From Primula veris (Eukaryota > Streptophyta > Magnoliopsida > Ericales > Primulaceae), in NCBI GenBank assembly GCA_963682055.1, contig OY821740.1:31512795-31576794 (forward strand): DNA of 64,000 nt. The letters are read 5' to 3'. Positions 1 through 14,045 of the stretch are shown piece after piece (positions within the stretch are counted from its first letter, which is position 1; each line of letters begins with the position of its first letter). The position numbers and the translations under genes are program-made. The notes beneath the pieces were generated by a model. The model made no database searches. It was not told the origin of the DNA and saw nothing but the letters and a program-made list of their open reading frames with translations.

Positions 1-108
1 AGATTTGTTTGTTTTGACTTTGAGACAAGAATATGTTAACCTGTCTTTAATGATATAATCTATCCTTAATCCTCCTTTAGTTTTTGTTGGGTACAGATGT
101 CTTAGATG

Positions 109-278
109 CAGGGAGGAGCTAGAGGGATGGCAGGGGCTACAACTCCCAATATTTTTAAAATATAGTTTTTTACAGTGTAATTTTTTTTTTTCTAAACGGA
201 AAATAGCTATTTAAACCCCCCTTTCATTTGAAATTTTAAAATTCAGCCCTCCATCTAGTAATCCTGGCTCCGCCACTG
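109..278. mobile_element. hAT-type MITE, 170 bp (family copy 1)
   Basis: The ends are CAGGGAGGAGCTAG at the left and CTGGCTCCGCCACTG at the right, which form imperfect terminal inverted repeats. The flanks cttagatg (101-108) and cttagact (279-286) look like an 8-bp target-site duplication with two mismatches; 8 bp is the size made by hAT transposases. Two related elements lie at 34346-34531 and 48303-49132. No coding capacity is seen. Confidence 0.6.
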
Positions 279-286
279 CTTAGACT

Positions 287-1453
287 AGACGGCCAGTTAA
301 TGCCAAAAATTAAGGATATAAAAAAGTATATTTATAATATATAAATATTTTTGTATTATATATTCATTTAATTTACTCCATACCTGCTCCATTATGAGCA
401 CATTATTCCACCACTCTTGCTTCTTTAAAACGCCCCTTTATATGTATAAACAATCCACGGTCTATAAATACATACATATTAATATATTATATGCCAAAGC
501 ATATGGTAAAAAGTCATAAAAACACGAGTTCCATGTAAACGGGACCCATGGAAAGGTCTGTCTTGATGGCTATAACTTTCCGAATCTGCATTAATATATC
601 TTGTTTAATATACGATTTTAAACATTAGCCTAACAGAGTTGAATATTGTTTGTGTGTGCTGTGGTGTTGTTTACTTTGGAACAAACTGTTAAATACCACA
701 TGCTATTAACAAGGATTGATGTGCTGACAAAGCAGCTGGAAGTTGAATTCTGGTTGTTTTCTTAGTTAAATATCACATGTTATTACCTAAAATGTGTATT
801 AAATATAATAGATGTTGCTATCTTGGAATGAATTTACTATTAGTCTATGGGCACAAATTATATAACCAAACCTCCAGGGAGATTACCCACTTGAAGGACA
901 GACCAACCTCCTGTGTCATCTGTATCATTTTTTATAGAAAGATAAGAGACAATATACACAGAGATATTTTGCTGGAATGGTAGCACTCACCAAGCAAGGT
1001 CTGATGTATGCTGAGAATCTCACCCTTCCTTCGGTACGATAAGGCAACATTCTGTTAGCATAGTCATGTTTCTACTTGTACCAAGGTTGTTTAGATTTTC
1101 GTGCTCGGTTTACCAACAACTTAGGTCAACTCTTGTTCATTCCTGAACGAGTCAAACTATGCCTTTATAGTTATACTGTATACTAGAGCAATTACTTTAT
1201 TGATCCCCGATTGTTTTGCTTCGATTTACCATCTTTCATGAAAGCCTAAACTTCGCTTCTTAACAGAAAGAGATCATTAAGTAAATACAAGTCTGTTCAA
1301 TACCTGTATACATATTCAAATTTGTTTTTTATTACTGTTTTATATAGTGCATGTGAACTCAATTATACCAAATGCTGGTACAAATCATACAAGCAATGGT
1401 TAATTGCCCTTGTTATCTTCTACTTATTTCTGGTTATTTTCAATCAGTTTCAG
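287..1453. other. AT-rich flank with no confident gene
   Basis: I see no convincing coding exon here. The first exon of the downstream HMA-domain gene must lie in this stretch or just before 1454. Very short ATG-GT candidates exist, for example an ATG directly before a GT at 977-981, but none can be chosen from sequence alone. Confidence 0.4.
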
Positions 1454-1779
1454 GTTATCGTCATAAGTGCAAATATGGGATGTTCTTATTGTCAAGAGCG
1501 AGTCTCCCAACTTCTGACCAAGATAACAGGTTAGCTTACTGGCTCAGAGTCAATTTGATGAAACAAATTACGAAAGGTAGGGGAAAATATTAAATTGTGT
1601 TCTGTTTTGTAGGATTGGAAGAATATACCGTGGACGTCAGCAACAAGCAGGTGATTATGAAGAGTGAATTCAAAAGTAGGCTTAATTATAATAATAGTTC
1701 ATCCAGATCCAAGAAGAAGAAACCAAACATGTTCAAGCTGTTCATCCGTTTTCTTAGAGCAACATTTATCTGCAGATGA
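1454..1779 (+). CDS. HMA-domain (heavy-metal-associated) protein, 3' exons
   Basis: Two exons, 1454-1529 and 1613-1779, join in phase through a GT-AG intron. They encode a beta-strand (VIVISANM), the metal-loop sequence GCSYC, a helix (ERVSQLLTKITG) and a second strand pair (LEEYTVDVSNKQVIMK). This is the compact beta-alpha-beta HMA fold of plant copper-chaperone-like and farnesylated proteins. The two cysteines of GCSYC are spaced as CxxC, the usual soft-metal ligand pair. The tail after the domain is basic (SRSKKKKPNMF) and ends in CR, so there is no clear CaaX farnesylation box. The acceptor before 1454 follows TTTCAG, so at least one upstream exon with the start codon is missing from this model. 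Metal binding is inferred from the motif. A decayed gene is possible, since the open stretch is only about 80 codons. Confidence 0.6.
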
Positions 1780-3083
1780 TGATTGTTTCAAGTTGGTTAA
1801 CAACTGTATGTATTTGCAATCTAACATTCAATATTTTTTTTTTAGTATATGAAATCCTTGTAAAATATTTCATTTATATGACTTCAATTTTTTCTGGCGG
1901 CTCTTATTACTGTTTTTTGGATTGAACTCGTGAAAGCCTGGCAAAATTCCTAACATAATAGATTTCAAAATTCTGAGACTAATACATTCACCTCCTTTGC
2001 AAAAAAGGTAAAGTTAATGAATTGAGCGCTTAAACACGAATATCGAGTTTTTTGAGTTCTTCGAAGACTTGCTTGGTAGAAGTTAATGAATTAAGCGCTT
2101 AATAAATTCACCTCCTCTGGGGAATAGGTTTTTGTGTATTTTCCAGAGTTTGAACCACATTCTTAATAAAAAGTAAAAACCTGTGGTTGCAAGATGCTAC
2201 ATCCAATGGGTTAAATTTTATTCCGGAAGATTCTTTAAAGTAGAAAAAATATGTATTTAAAAGCACTCCAAACCATAAATACAAAATTCAAATAATAAAT
2301 TGTTGTAATAAGCTATGCCTATATGACAGAAAAATGTCTGCACTTTGCCATAATGATACATAGAACATGACTGATTTTACCTTCCAGACGATCAAATGAT
2401 GAACCAGGAATTTTATACTTTTCGTAGATAATAAGAAAAAATCTATTGTTTCTAACTTAGGAAACAAATATGAAACACTTCATGAAAACATTTTTCAGTC
2501 GAGGAGGAAAATACAATATTTTCATTTTCAGTAGTCTTTTTCCTCTCATGGAGCTGCAAAAACACCTCCTCACTCTCTTCTTGGAAGAGTTTCTTCTTAA
2601 ATAAATTTTTAAAAAAAATCAACTACAGGTGAATAAATTTGCATACTTGAATTGCTTTGTATGCCGAACACACCAGCTCCTTGAGCATTCTATGTTGTCA
2701 ACTCTGGAAAATACACAAAAACCTATTCCCCAAAACTGCACAAAATACCTTTCTTTACAAAATACAACTGGGGGTCAAAATAAAGAAAAAAACGTATAAA
2801 AAAATTGCCGTCTTGCTGTGGAACACTGTGGCGGAGATATATCACTTGGGCAATAAAGACAATGAAAAGTCTGTCATCCCTTATCTACAACGAACACTGC
2901 AGTAGAGATACATCTTTGATGTTAATTACACTTTCCCATCCAATTTCGTATTTAAGTCGCACCATCATATCTCACTCTTCACATGTGGTGATTAAGCCCT
3001 CGGCTCTTAACAAGATCTGATGTGTAAGAGTAAAAGTCAGGGCTAGAAATGTAATTTGCCATATACATTACATCCTCGATAGA
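1780..3083. other. Intergenic region between HMA gene and SEC16 3' end
   Basis: No gene recognised. It holds the 33-bp inverted repeat described separately and two short direct copies of a sequence containing AAGTTAATGAATT and GCGCTTAA near 2013-2034 and 2080-2102. The last ~80 bp before 3084 should be SEC16 3' UTR, transcribed leftwards. Confidence 0.5.
2118..2732. repeat. Perfect 33-bp inverted repeat, 549-bp spacer
   Basis: Bases 2118-2150 and 2700-2732 are exact reverse complements with no mismatch over 33 bp. Similarity stops abruptly on both sides of both arms. The spacer is AT-rich and has no recognised gene. I see no convincing target-site duplication, so it is not clearly a transposon. 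Confidence 0.8.
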
Positions 3084-6000
3084 TTAAAGTTCGACCTCGT
3101 CAAAACTACCATTGTTCCTTGACAGTGGAGAAGGATCGTTAGGCATAAACAATGAAGGTGGCATACCCAATACTTCCCCGAGAGGTTTTACTCCAGTTCT
3201 ATTAGGAGGTGTAGAAGCGTCATTTAAGCTTCCGCTCCATGAAGCTGTTCTTCGTGAAGAAGATGAAATTAACCCACTGCCATTTACTGTCCCCTCTCTC
3301 CTCGTGATATTGTCCAAGCTTGGGTATCTCTGCATGGTCACTGACGGAGGGGGAGTAGCAAAAGAACCATTCCCAGGGGGTATTGAGGACATTTCACTAA
3401 TCGATGTGTTGCTTGGGTATCTTTGCATACCCATCGATGGTGAGGGAGTAGAGGACATTTCACCGACCTGTGTGGGCTCTTGAGAGATATAATTTGTAGC
3501 TTCATGTGAATGGTCAGCTGCTGATACTGGCGAGGGAACAAAGAACTTGGGATTTGCACCAGTAACTGGTTTTATGGATGGAACTGCAGGTGATTGAAAC
3601 GAATTTACGGAATTACCACCTTTGTTGAAGGTGTCAACATACCTACAAAAATCCCATTCAGAAAGAGCAATCATATTCAATAGTTTGAGGAAATGTAAAA
3701 TTATTGTAGAACATGAAGACCATACATACTCGGACTTTGGCACCCTGACAGATGCTAAGAACCTCGAAAGAAGTTTAGAATTGTGGTATAATTGCAATTG
3801 TAGTCATACTTATGTAGCATTGCAATTCTGGTAACACTACTGTACTTGATCTAATACCTGGCATAAATCTCTTCTCTTCAAATGTATAGTTCTTTTGGTA
3901 TTTACAACATTGAAGTCAGAAAGTAGCAAGTCTAGAACAATTATCAAATAGAACCAAATAACATTTTAAAACTATAATCAAATAGTACTAGAACAATGTA
4001 TACGTCGTAGTAAGGACCAACCATCGTTTTAAGATTTTGCCACCAATGACTGAAAGTTATAGTTATTGTTATAGTATTCATTCTGTGACCTAAATAAAAG
4101 AGAAAACGCACGACATGCAATCCTAGAAGTTAATTGAGCTAGTTCTCACAATTTTAGATTCTGTTTTTTCTTCTAACTACTTTCCGGAATAAAAGACTAG
4201 TTAGTACAATCTTAAAACTTATTGTAACCATGTTAATCTAATTTCTTAACAAAAGACTTAGAACCAGAGAAGCAGTTTCTAAAAAGATTTCCGGAACTAT
4301 TATTTTCGAGATAAATCTCCCAGGCATCACAGGAAAAAACCTACCAGATACATCTCCAGCGAGCATTAACACAACTAGAAACCGCTTTTCAGAAACATAA
4401 CCAGCCTAAAATGACATTACAACTTTAAATATTTAAATTTCAGTCTTAGCTTGTTAGTTCTGATAATCTATGTCTCCAGTTGTCCCTTTCCTTTCCAAGT
4501 CACGTGAATAACTTTAAGCGGAGGTAAAAAAGAATAATACGTTGTATTTTTTGTATGATACTTTTTACAACCTACGGTTATGTATTTTGAGTACATGAAG
4601 GAATCAATAAGAAAAAAGCAATCTTCCAAATTATTCCCTTGAAATCCGTCTCAAATTGAATCCCTGATTTTCCTACAAATATATTCTATAAATCATATTG
4701 TGATTTCCTCATGATTTCTAAAATAACAATACCAGGACCAATACTTAATAAAAAAAAGATCCACGAGCATAAAAGAAAGAATCTTTTAACTAAAGTCACC
4801 TTGAGCGAACACCCATTCTTCCACGAGCAGAAAATTGATTTGATGCAGTTGGTAAAGGCGGAATTCCAGGACTATGATCCAAAGAATTAGGGCTCCTATA
4901 TTCAGGGCTCCCGTTACTTGGAGATCCTTCACTTCTTAATGCATTTTTTGAATTATAATCTGATATTCCGTTTTGGAATGCAGCAGTTGTCGGTGGAGGT
5001 GGTGGTGCCACTTCTTCAGCCGCGGGTTCTGCCCCTTCTTCAACCCATCTCTTTAGGTTCTCATCATAGTAAAACTTATTCGAATCTCCCAACTTCGCCT
5101 TCAGTAGCAACGAAAACAAAATTGGAAATAAAACTGTGTTAGATTTCAATATCTTGTTGGAAGGCATCGTTGGACACGAAGTATATACTGAAATTTAAAC
5201 AGAGAAAAGGCGCATATAAACCTATTAAGTAAATTAAATTAAATTAGCTCCTAAACTGCATTGTAACTCGAAAAGAATTGCAATAAGCATGCCGAGAATC
5301 CAGATCAGCCTCATCCACCTCCTTATTACAACATTGAGAATCCCACTTTACAACTTTAGTTAAACAATAATCCAATCCCAACATCCCTATCAATCCCTAA
5401 AAGTTCTTCTTTCACACTACTTTTTACCTCTAGATATTTACTTTTATTTTAGTTTTAATATATGATCCTTAACAGAAAAGAAAGATAAAATATATAAAGA
5501 TTAATAAAATTAGAGTGATGAAAAGAGGAGCTCTTCATATGAAGGAGCTCACAGGGAGGCTGATAAGGTACTGCTTTTGAGCCTGGCTCTCTATATCTGA
5601 GATAGTAAACAATTTTAAAGAGACAGATGCAGATCTGAATGGCCACTGCTTTCCTGTTGAGACTGGTAAGAAAAAGATGAAATGACAAAAAACTACCTGC
5701 TTGTCTTGACGAGGCTTCATAACTAAACCAACAGTCTTCTGCAATAACTGAGACCCAAATCCAAAACGACCAAATCGAGAAGCCCCAGATGCTTTGCCAT
5801 GTGCATTTTCCTTTGACGAATCACCCTAATATCAAACAAAGATAAGGAAACCTCGACTAGTTATCAAACTATGCTAGCTTTAAAGATTTATAGTCTCTAC
5901 TATTATCAATTCTATTCTGATTCTTGCTTTGGGGATTTGAAAAATAAAACTTCCCAAAGCAAATTTGTTTCAATACTATTTCGATTCTTTTACTCAAGAA

Positions 6001-9000
6001 TCTTTGAACCCAGCCAGTTTTAATATCACTAATTCTAAACAGTAGTATAAAGGAAAATTATCTAGAAACTAACATATGTACAAATTCACCAAACATGATT
6101 TTGGAAATGTACTTTATCCAATCCACTAAAAGAAAACTAATTGACTCCCAAAATTTGTTCAAATCAAGATCTCTATTAAACACATGTGAAAATCAATATA
6201 TTCACAGGGACTATGGGATTGCTGATTTGATGACATAATGAGAGGCAACCTATTTACTCACACCATGATGGTAAATATTTTTTAATCATATAGATAGTCA
6301 GGACACAGGTATGAATTCATTCACCAATAAATAAATAATTCATACACTATGTTTTTATTTCCGATTTAGTATAAGAAAAATTTATAATTCACCAACCTGT
6401 CTTGGAGTCCGGCCAATATCTGGCTCTGATGCGCTTCTATTGTGGAAACTCATCCTACTTCCGTCATTAATAGTTTCTGTTGATGCTGATGGAATAAGTG
6501 ACGACATTGCCATGGTTGATTGACTAGTTGATATACTAGAACCAGTTTGGTGATATTGCTCATTGAACTGAGGTTTGCTCTGAGATGGTGATGGTATAGG
6601 TGGAGGAAGCCCTCCAATTACACGTGAAGCTGTATTGTCGAAAAGGTTGAGCACTTTACGAACAATCTTAGCTGGAGCTAGGTTTGAGGAAAATCCACCC
6701 TACAAGCGATACATGTAAGTTACATACATGCTCAGAAGAAGAAGAAAAAAATATCTAACATTATTTGAGTAACAATAATTCCACGACTCTCACACTGCAG
6801 ACCTCGCTACCACATCAACAATCCTGCATGCAGGACTGAAAATAATATAGCATAATTAAGTCTGGCATAATTTCTTTTCATCCCCTACCACATAGGATTA
6901 TTGACTTGAGTGTAAAAGTGTAGTTGTAACTTGTAAACCTAACAAGAATTGTTATTTTCATATTGATTGAGAAACTTAGTTAGAACATCAATTGCGTTTT
7001 TTTTACTAATAGTTTCATATACCCGGATACCCCTATCTTAAATAGGGTGATTATTATTTAAGATACCAATGCACAATAAAAAGGGGGATAAGTCAACCAA
7101 GTAACTAATGCTGTTTAAAAAATGGTATCCAACCGAACAGGCCTAACAAAGTACAAAACATACCTGTTGATGAGTTTTTAGTCTCTCCTCTAGTGATGAC
7201 ACCAACTGTCTCAATGTGTCTACCTCGGGTGTTCGACCAGTTTTTAGGGATTTAGACACAGCTTGACAATACCTGTACTAAGAACCATCAAAATCAAATA
7301 AACAAACCTAGGTACAAAAGAAACCTTCTGTAAAATGATTACCACGTACTTTATTGCCTCTGTAACTTTTCCCACTTCAGCCAACATAAGAGCATATATA
7401 AGCTTGTATGGTTGAAATGATGGCAAGATAAACTGGGAGTTGCCAAGCAGCTTGGAATATTCATAAATCTCAGTCCTCTATCAAGTACAAATATTCCAGA
7501 TTTAGTGTAACGGCATTGAAAAAATACAAGTATAGTCCTAGATTAAACTTTAGTAATTAAAACTGAAATACTACACAACATATCACGAAATTCCAATTAT
7601 ATACACCACCTCAAATGTCTTGTAATTAGTAAATAGCCCAACGTTTTTAGGTTGGTATACAAAAGTGAAATTAACCTACAGGTCAGTATAAAAAAAGTGA
7701 TGATAACCAAAACGCTAATGACTTAACCTGATCGATCATTAGATTGGTGTATCAAACGTAAAAATAAAATAAAATAAAACGATAAGTGTAGAAGAAATCA
7801 ATTTTTGTTATAGTTGGTGAATAAAACTGTAAAAAATAATTTAAAACCTGTGAAAATTTTCAGGGAAATAGAGAGCAGTAGCGCTTTCAGAACGGTATAA
7901 GCCATCCAAATCCAATTATTTGTCTCAATCAATTCAATAGTATACGACTTAAACCCCAAATAAAATATTATAAAAATCTTCGATGGCAACCTGAATAGCA
8001 TCCGGACTTGCATATGTACGAGGAAGTTTCCAGTGGTCTGCTCCAATAAGACACAAACGTGCAATATCAGAGTATGGCTCAAAGTTTGCATCAGCGACTA
8101 AGTAACATATGTGTGCTGCAATTATCTGCAACATAAACTCCGTGTGAGAAAAAACTAAATGAACAACTAAAAACATATCCCAAAAGAGGAATGAAAACTT
8201 ACGTCACTTCTATTTTTCCACAAGCTATCTCCTAAATGAACAAGGACGAGTTCGTCATCTTTTGTCCTATTTGCAGCTATCACTGCCAGATTTTCTTCCC
8301 AATGATCTAGCATACAATTAATGCCATGCTGCAACTACCACAAATGAACCACAGAAAAGAGAGAAGTGTTAGGAGCGATGGCCACTGATTTTTTGACCAC
8401 GAAGTATTCTACATCTCCAAATACCCTTATATCAGTTTTACGATGTTATTTTAAACCATACTCCACAACAGATTATCTAAAATAAACCATCATAACAGAA
8501 AATTATCTATCTTTCATACAATAAACAATTCAAATTGTTAAAATAAAGGGATGAGATGACATTGAGTGAAGAGATCATAGTAAAATAGACAGGAGAGAAT
8601 ACGAAACAGGTAAATGGATATAGGATGAGCCAATCTTAAAAGTGGTGACGCATTATTTAGTTTAAATATTTTGTTGGATGAAATACGTTTGACATATCAG
8701 CTCAATCCTAGCTAAAATAGCTATATGTGTTGTTTTTGTTTATCTGCTCTTAATACTCTGGGCTATCTGAGCCAAATATGCTAAATGACAAAGGAAGATC
8801 TTGAACAAAACTATGAAGAACCCAAGCTTCAAAAAACAAAAATATCCCGGATGAAGAATGACTTCTACAAAAAGTATGAAATTTCAAAGATCAAGCTACC
8901 TGAGTGGGTTGTTGGAACATATTGGCAGAACCAGGAGCATTGCTAGAAGAAGAGTCTGGCGAAAAAACATCTGCAGGTTGACCAGCAATAAGAAGGCATA

Positions 9001-12000
9001 ATGTCCGTAATGGTGAACCAGCAACAAGCTGACGAAGCGCCATTTGCTTGACAGTTTCACAATAGTACTGCAATACAATAAAAGAAAAGACACAAAAAGA
9101 GAGAAAATCAGAGCTGCTTCATTAAATCTAGAACACTTCACACTATGTTGAATTACAACTACTAGTTTATTTTTCACCTATAATTAGATGAGGTAACCAT
9201 TCAAATTAAGAATGGAAACTCACAACTCTTTTTTTCCTATAATTGACCTCCCTCTATCCATTTATTGCACAACAATGTAGAGAGAAATAGAGAGCAGGAA
9301 AGAGACCTGATCACCAAGTTGTGCCGCAAGCACAAGTGCAGGCCCCCATAACTGACCATCAGTTGCGAACTCTAAAGCCTCTTTCTTTTTACCACAAACT
9401 AGAAGCCTTTGCACCTCAGCAGCATTTGCCTAAGAAGAATATATGCAGGGTCACTAACATTGAATTGCAACTAAAAGCTGAAAAAAAACCATAAAAGACT
9501 GTAAATACCCGCATCTGTTCTTCAGATGGTAAACTCTGCAAGCAATGGGCTAAAGAATTATAGTTATTGAGTTCCGCAGAAATCCCCTTGACTGAGGCAA
9601 AGAGCCGGGCAACTGCTGATTCTGGAGCATCATTTTCCTGTTAGAGGTAACAAAATTAGAAATCTTAATAAAAATATGGTAGAATCCTATAAAATATACA
9701 AAAAGCAGTTTAGCAAACAGGCACTTAAAGACACACTCATTAGCAATTAACGAAAAATTAATGACTAACATCAGCTTTTTACAAGCAACCACTGAACCTG
9801 GAAATGCAGATTATATAAGCAACTACAAAAAACCATCATAAGACAAGTACATGATTCTTCAGCAGTTTCTAACACATTAACAAGTAGATCTAACATAAGA
9901 TCTTGAAAGTCTATGATAAACATAGACTTAATAATATAAGCAAACTATATAAGACAAGTAGAACATGCTTCTGCAGTTTCTAACACATCTTAGACGAACC
10001 AACACATGCCACTAGTAGGCATACCCAAACAAGAACAATATTGGATATATATCAGTTACAGCCACATGTTATTTAATGAGACTTTTAAAACTGTGCCACA
10101 GTAAAAACATCAAGATGCAGAAATGTCACCTACAGAAAAAATAAATCCAAATTGCCATGGTGCCTGTTAAAGTAAATCCTTACATAGATAAAAACTAGGG
10201 AAAAAGTTAAAAGTACTTTCAAGAGGGAAAGCTATATCATACCCTAAATTTGAATCTTTGAATCACTATAAAAAACTAGAAACCGTCAAAGAAATAAGCC
10301 ATATACTATAAATTATAATTTGTGTTATTTGTTTCGTGTGATTCGGTGGATGAGAAGATTGTGATGTTACCATATCATCTGCCATCCGTTCTTTAGACAG
10401 ATACTTTGGTACATCAGAAATAGAAAAAAAAATCCGACATCAAATTATTTGAATTAAAGCTATGTGTACTTAAGACTCGGCCTCTCCTATGTGTGTATGT
10501 AAAAGACCAAATCTCCTCAAGTAAATTTTATCTTTTAATTGATGTTAAAGTTTAACAAATTCTTACCACATATCTGCTATCCAGTTTTCTAACAAAATCA
10601 CTGGAAGCTACCGCTCAAGTCTCCTTTTATTAACCACATAACAAGCAAAACCACGCCAACACTATATCCTCAATCGTGGTTCCAACACGAAGCCACAAAT
10701 AAAAGTATAACAATAACAGGAATAAAAAAATTGTCAAACAAGCCTTTCAACTAGATGATTTACATGTTGGTGCCCAACGATTTTCTTCCCAATAAAATAA
10801 ATAAGTATGGAGGGAACCTCATTGCATTACGATTTTGCAATATAAAGAATCAAAACAAGAAAGATTCTATAGCAATACATAATGAACAAGAGCATAAGCA
10901 GTCGAAATTAAGTTGCAGCATACAAAATTAAGCTTAGAAGTTAGAATCACATGAACACATAACTAGGGAAATACTAAACTGAAAAACAAAAGCATAATTA
11001 CATCCAGGCCACATGGAATGATAAACTCAATAACTGTTAGTAAAACCTTCATGCAACCCAATAAAAGTTGATAGGCTCTTGATTTGTACAGCAATTTAAT
11101 GAGTAATGGAAGACAGAATAGACTAGAATATAGGATATTACATCTACAAATGTATCTGCAACCAAAATCTCAATCTCAAGCAATAAAAGACACAAGTACA
11201 TATATACATCTACAAACATTTGGATTTAGTCATAACTCGTAACTGTTAAAACAAAATATCATCATCAACCCAAATATACACAAAAAATACCAAGTAAACA
11301 CAGAATGAATACCCTTACTGCAGCTTCAGTACCAAAAGGAGAGCGGAGTTTCCCATAATTCTGACAGGCAATTTTAAGCAGTGAAAAGACCAGCTTCAAC
11401 ACTTCATCTGTTCTGTAGTTTCCATTAGGAGTATCCAAACTAGCAATCTTCTCATCAATCCACTTATTCAACGAACCGACATTTCCTCCAACTAAAGGAC
11501 CAGGAAAAGATCGTTTGCAAAGTGAAGTGAAATAATCAGAACCCCCCATTCCCATGCTCGGAGGATCACTTTTCTCCATCACAACTTCCATCAAATTAAG
11601 AACAGATATTGTACCACCTAGAGAGCCCTTCACATAAATTAAGCATAGAAGTTTCAAAGTCTTTTCACAACAACAACAAAAGGAGAACTTGCAATACAAA
11701 ACTAAAGGCTTTTACTGTTTTCCATACTTATCACGACATTTCAGTTATTTCAACTACCTTATCATTTTTTACATCTGAAACGCTAACCTGACACAAATCG
11801 ATCAATCAGGGTACCTCCTACTAAATTTAACAGACAATCTCAGATTTTAATAATCACTTTTTTTTTGAAATAATAATCACTTTAATAAACTTGATAATTA
11901 TCACCTTTATACACTAATCAACAGACTAAAATTGACGAGTGTACTGATTGAGCAATAATTGTGTAGAAATTACAAAACTTTGTAGGTTGGTGTGTGAAAA

Positions 12001-13846
12001 ACAACAGGTAAAGAACAATAATAAAATAAGGCACACAGGTTTATGTACTAACCTGGGTACCGTAAGAAGAGGCACCAAAAGAACTATCATCTTTCATCAC
12101 AATAAGTTTTCCACCAAAACCAAAAGTAACCAAAGCATGTGCTGGACGACCTGCAGATGATCTTCCTGTGTTGGAAGCTTGCGAAAATGGATGAGTATTT
12201 TGAAACTGTGGCGAGAGCTGATGAGTATTTTGAAACTGTGGCGACAGAGAATTAAACGAATTTTGGTTCGTGTAATAATCATTTGACACATTTGTTTGCT
12301 GATTATGCGGCATAAAGGGCTGATTAACCTGTTGGTTGTAGTTCATAGTAGGAACAAAGCCTTGTGAACCGTTTGTTCTAAAGTCATTTTGACCTTGAGA
12401 AACATTCTGGTAATAAGGAACCGTTTCCCTTGCATCAAATGAATTATGTTGATTGACATGATTAGTCGTGGATAAATCTGTACTAAAAGTACTAAAACTA
12501 TTCGATCGTTGGTTTCCAATAGAATCCCAAGCTGGCCCAGTCTGTACAGTTTTCTCTGGTTGCCACGTATTATAACCTTGCTGATTATTATAATTACTAC
12601 TAAAAGACCCAAAATCCTGGTTTTGAACATTGGTGCCTTGAGGCTTGTAACTGTCCACCTGGCTAAAGTTACCGAAATTTGATTGCACATTTTCGTGCGA
12701 AGACGAAACATTTGATCCATATACATTTCTATGTGTCTGATCCTGAACTTGAACCGAAGATGTGTACGACTCTAAAGTCCGCCATTCTTGGGCAATCGAA
12801 TCGTAGTACCAACCAGGGTACTGAGGGTCGAAAATCATATGTTCTGGGTACCCGTTATTAACACTCGAAAACTGATCAAAATTCGAAACATTTTCCGAGC
12901 CAACACTTGACACATCAGTCCAATTAGATACACTCTCGTTCGCCACATTCGCAACATTCGAATGATTCAAATGACTAACACTCTCTATCGTGCCACTATC
13001 AGCCACTGCACCCATCAAAGGTTGAGAGCTTTGTTGCAAATACGAAACTTGCGAGTTCCCATCAGAAACTCCTGTATCTGCATATGTATCATTTCCTAAC
13101 GTATCATTCGCTAACGTATTATACGTATCGATTTGGTACCACTGCCCAGTATTAGCGTCGAATTTCCAACCCGGATACTGATTCTCCCAATACTCCAAAT
13201 TCTGTGTACCCTCCCCAACGACAATTTGCTCTACACCTGCCACCTCAGCGCCTTCAATAAAACCATTTTCATTAAAACTATTGTTTATCGCATCATTGCC
13301 AGATCCTATAAAAATATCTTCCTTTTTCTCAGCCGTATTATCACCTAACTCGTTAAAAAAATCAAACCCATTATTATTATTATCCGAATCGGCCCCAAAG
13401 GCGTCCCACTGGACTTCTTTCACACCGCCACCTGGCGAATTCCCGAAAACAGACCCTAGATTACCCTCGTGCTCAATCACACTCCCCGATGACGAATTAG
13501 ACTTCTTCTCCAAGGTCCCAACATCTTCCACATTCACATCTTCACCCCCCTCATTCAAATTTCTTACATGTTCACCCCCATCGATTAAATTACTTGCATC
13601 TTCACCCCCCTCAATCAAATTACTTACACCTTCACCCCCCTCGATTAAATTACTAACACTCTCCTCCCCTAAACTCAGATTCGCAAATGCCTTCGCCTCG
13701 TCCAAATCCGACTCTACACCACCAAAGCTGTCCGACACCTCACCGGAAGGCTTAAACGCTACGTCATCATCGTCGTCGACTAGCTTATCGAAGAAATCCT
13801 CGTCGGTCTGATCGTCCACGTGGAAAGGAGGAGGGTTCGTCGCCAT
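3084..13846 (-). CDS. SEC16: SEC16 / MAIGO5-like COPII scaffold protein
   Basis: Peripheral scaffold of ER exit sites that organises COPII coat assembly for ER-to-Golgi export. Thirteen exons, all in phase: 13846-12053, 11627-11319, 9637-9509, 9429-9307, 9067-8900, 8328-8203, 8125-7991, 7477-7350, 7272-7164, 6699-6397, 5825-5697, 5098-4800, 3642-3084. Total 1436 residues, close to Arabidopsis SEC16/MAG5 proteins. The ATG at 13846 gives the plant SEC16 N-terminus ([19 protein letters not shown]); codons upstream in the same frame have no ATG. Exon 1 encodes an acidic, Asn/Ser-rich region with two YPGW motifs (about residues 225 and 343) and then the start of the central conserved domain ([19 protein letters not shown]). 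Exons 2-9 hold the helical Sec16 domain, including [35 protein letters not shown] and [16 protein letters not shown]. The tail is Ser/Pro-rich, with a W-containing [17 protein letters not shown] segment in exon 12. It looks intact; identity is near certain. Confidence 0.95.
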
Positions 13847-13997
13847 ACCCCTCGATCCGTCCAATTTATAAGAAATTTATAGAGAAAATAGTAATATAAT
13901 CCCGCGAAAAGGCGAATCGAGCGAGAAATGATGAAGATCTAGGGGAATTTCACCAGTTCAGCATAAACTGGGTAAACTAGGGTTAAGAAATTGGGTA

Positions 13998-14045
13998 AAT
14001 TAGGGTTTTGAAATTGAATAGAGAGAGAGAGAGAGAGAGAGAATT
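13998..14045 (-). promoter_or_regulatory. SEC16 leader: telo-box and CT tract
   Basis: Upstream of the SEC16 ATG lies TTAGGGTTT (14000-14008), which is AAACCCTAA on the gene strand: the telo-box found near starts of many plant housekeeping genes. Next to it is a (GA)n run (about 14023-14042), read as (CT)n in the transcript direction. The function is inferred from motif and position. Confidence 0.5.

Noticed and set aside
3112..3483. Long plus-strand open frame antisense to the last SEC16 exon
   Set aside because: It is the mirror of a Ser/Pro-rich coding exon whose splice phases and C-terminus are well supported on the minus strand.
13281..13811. 176-codon plus-strand Ser/Pro-rich frame
   Set aside because: Antisense shadow of SEC16 exon 1; its repeats simply mirror the EGGE-type repeats of the real protein.
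13847..13864. Longer SEC16 start in the same frame upstream of 13846
   Set aside because: The upstream codon at 13862-13864 is TTG, not ATG. The ATG at 13844-13846 gives the conserved plant SEC16 N-terminus.
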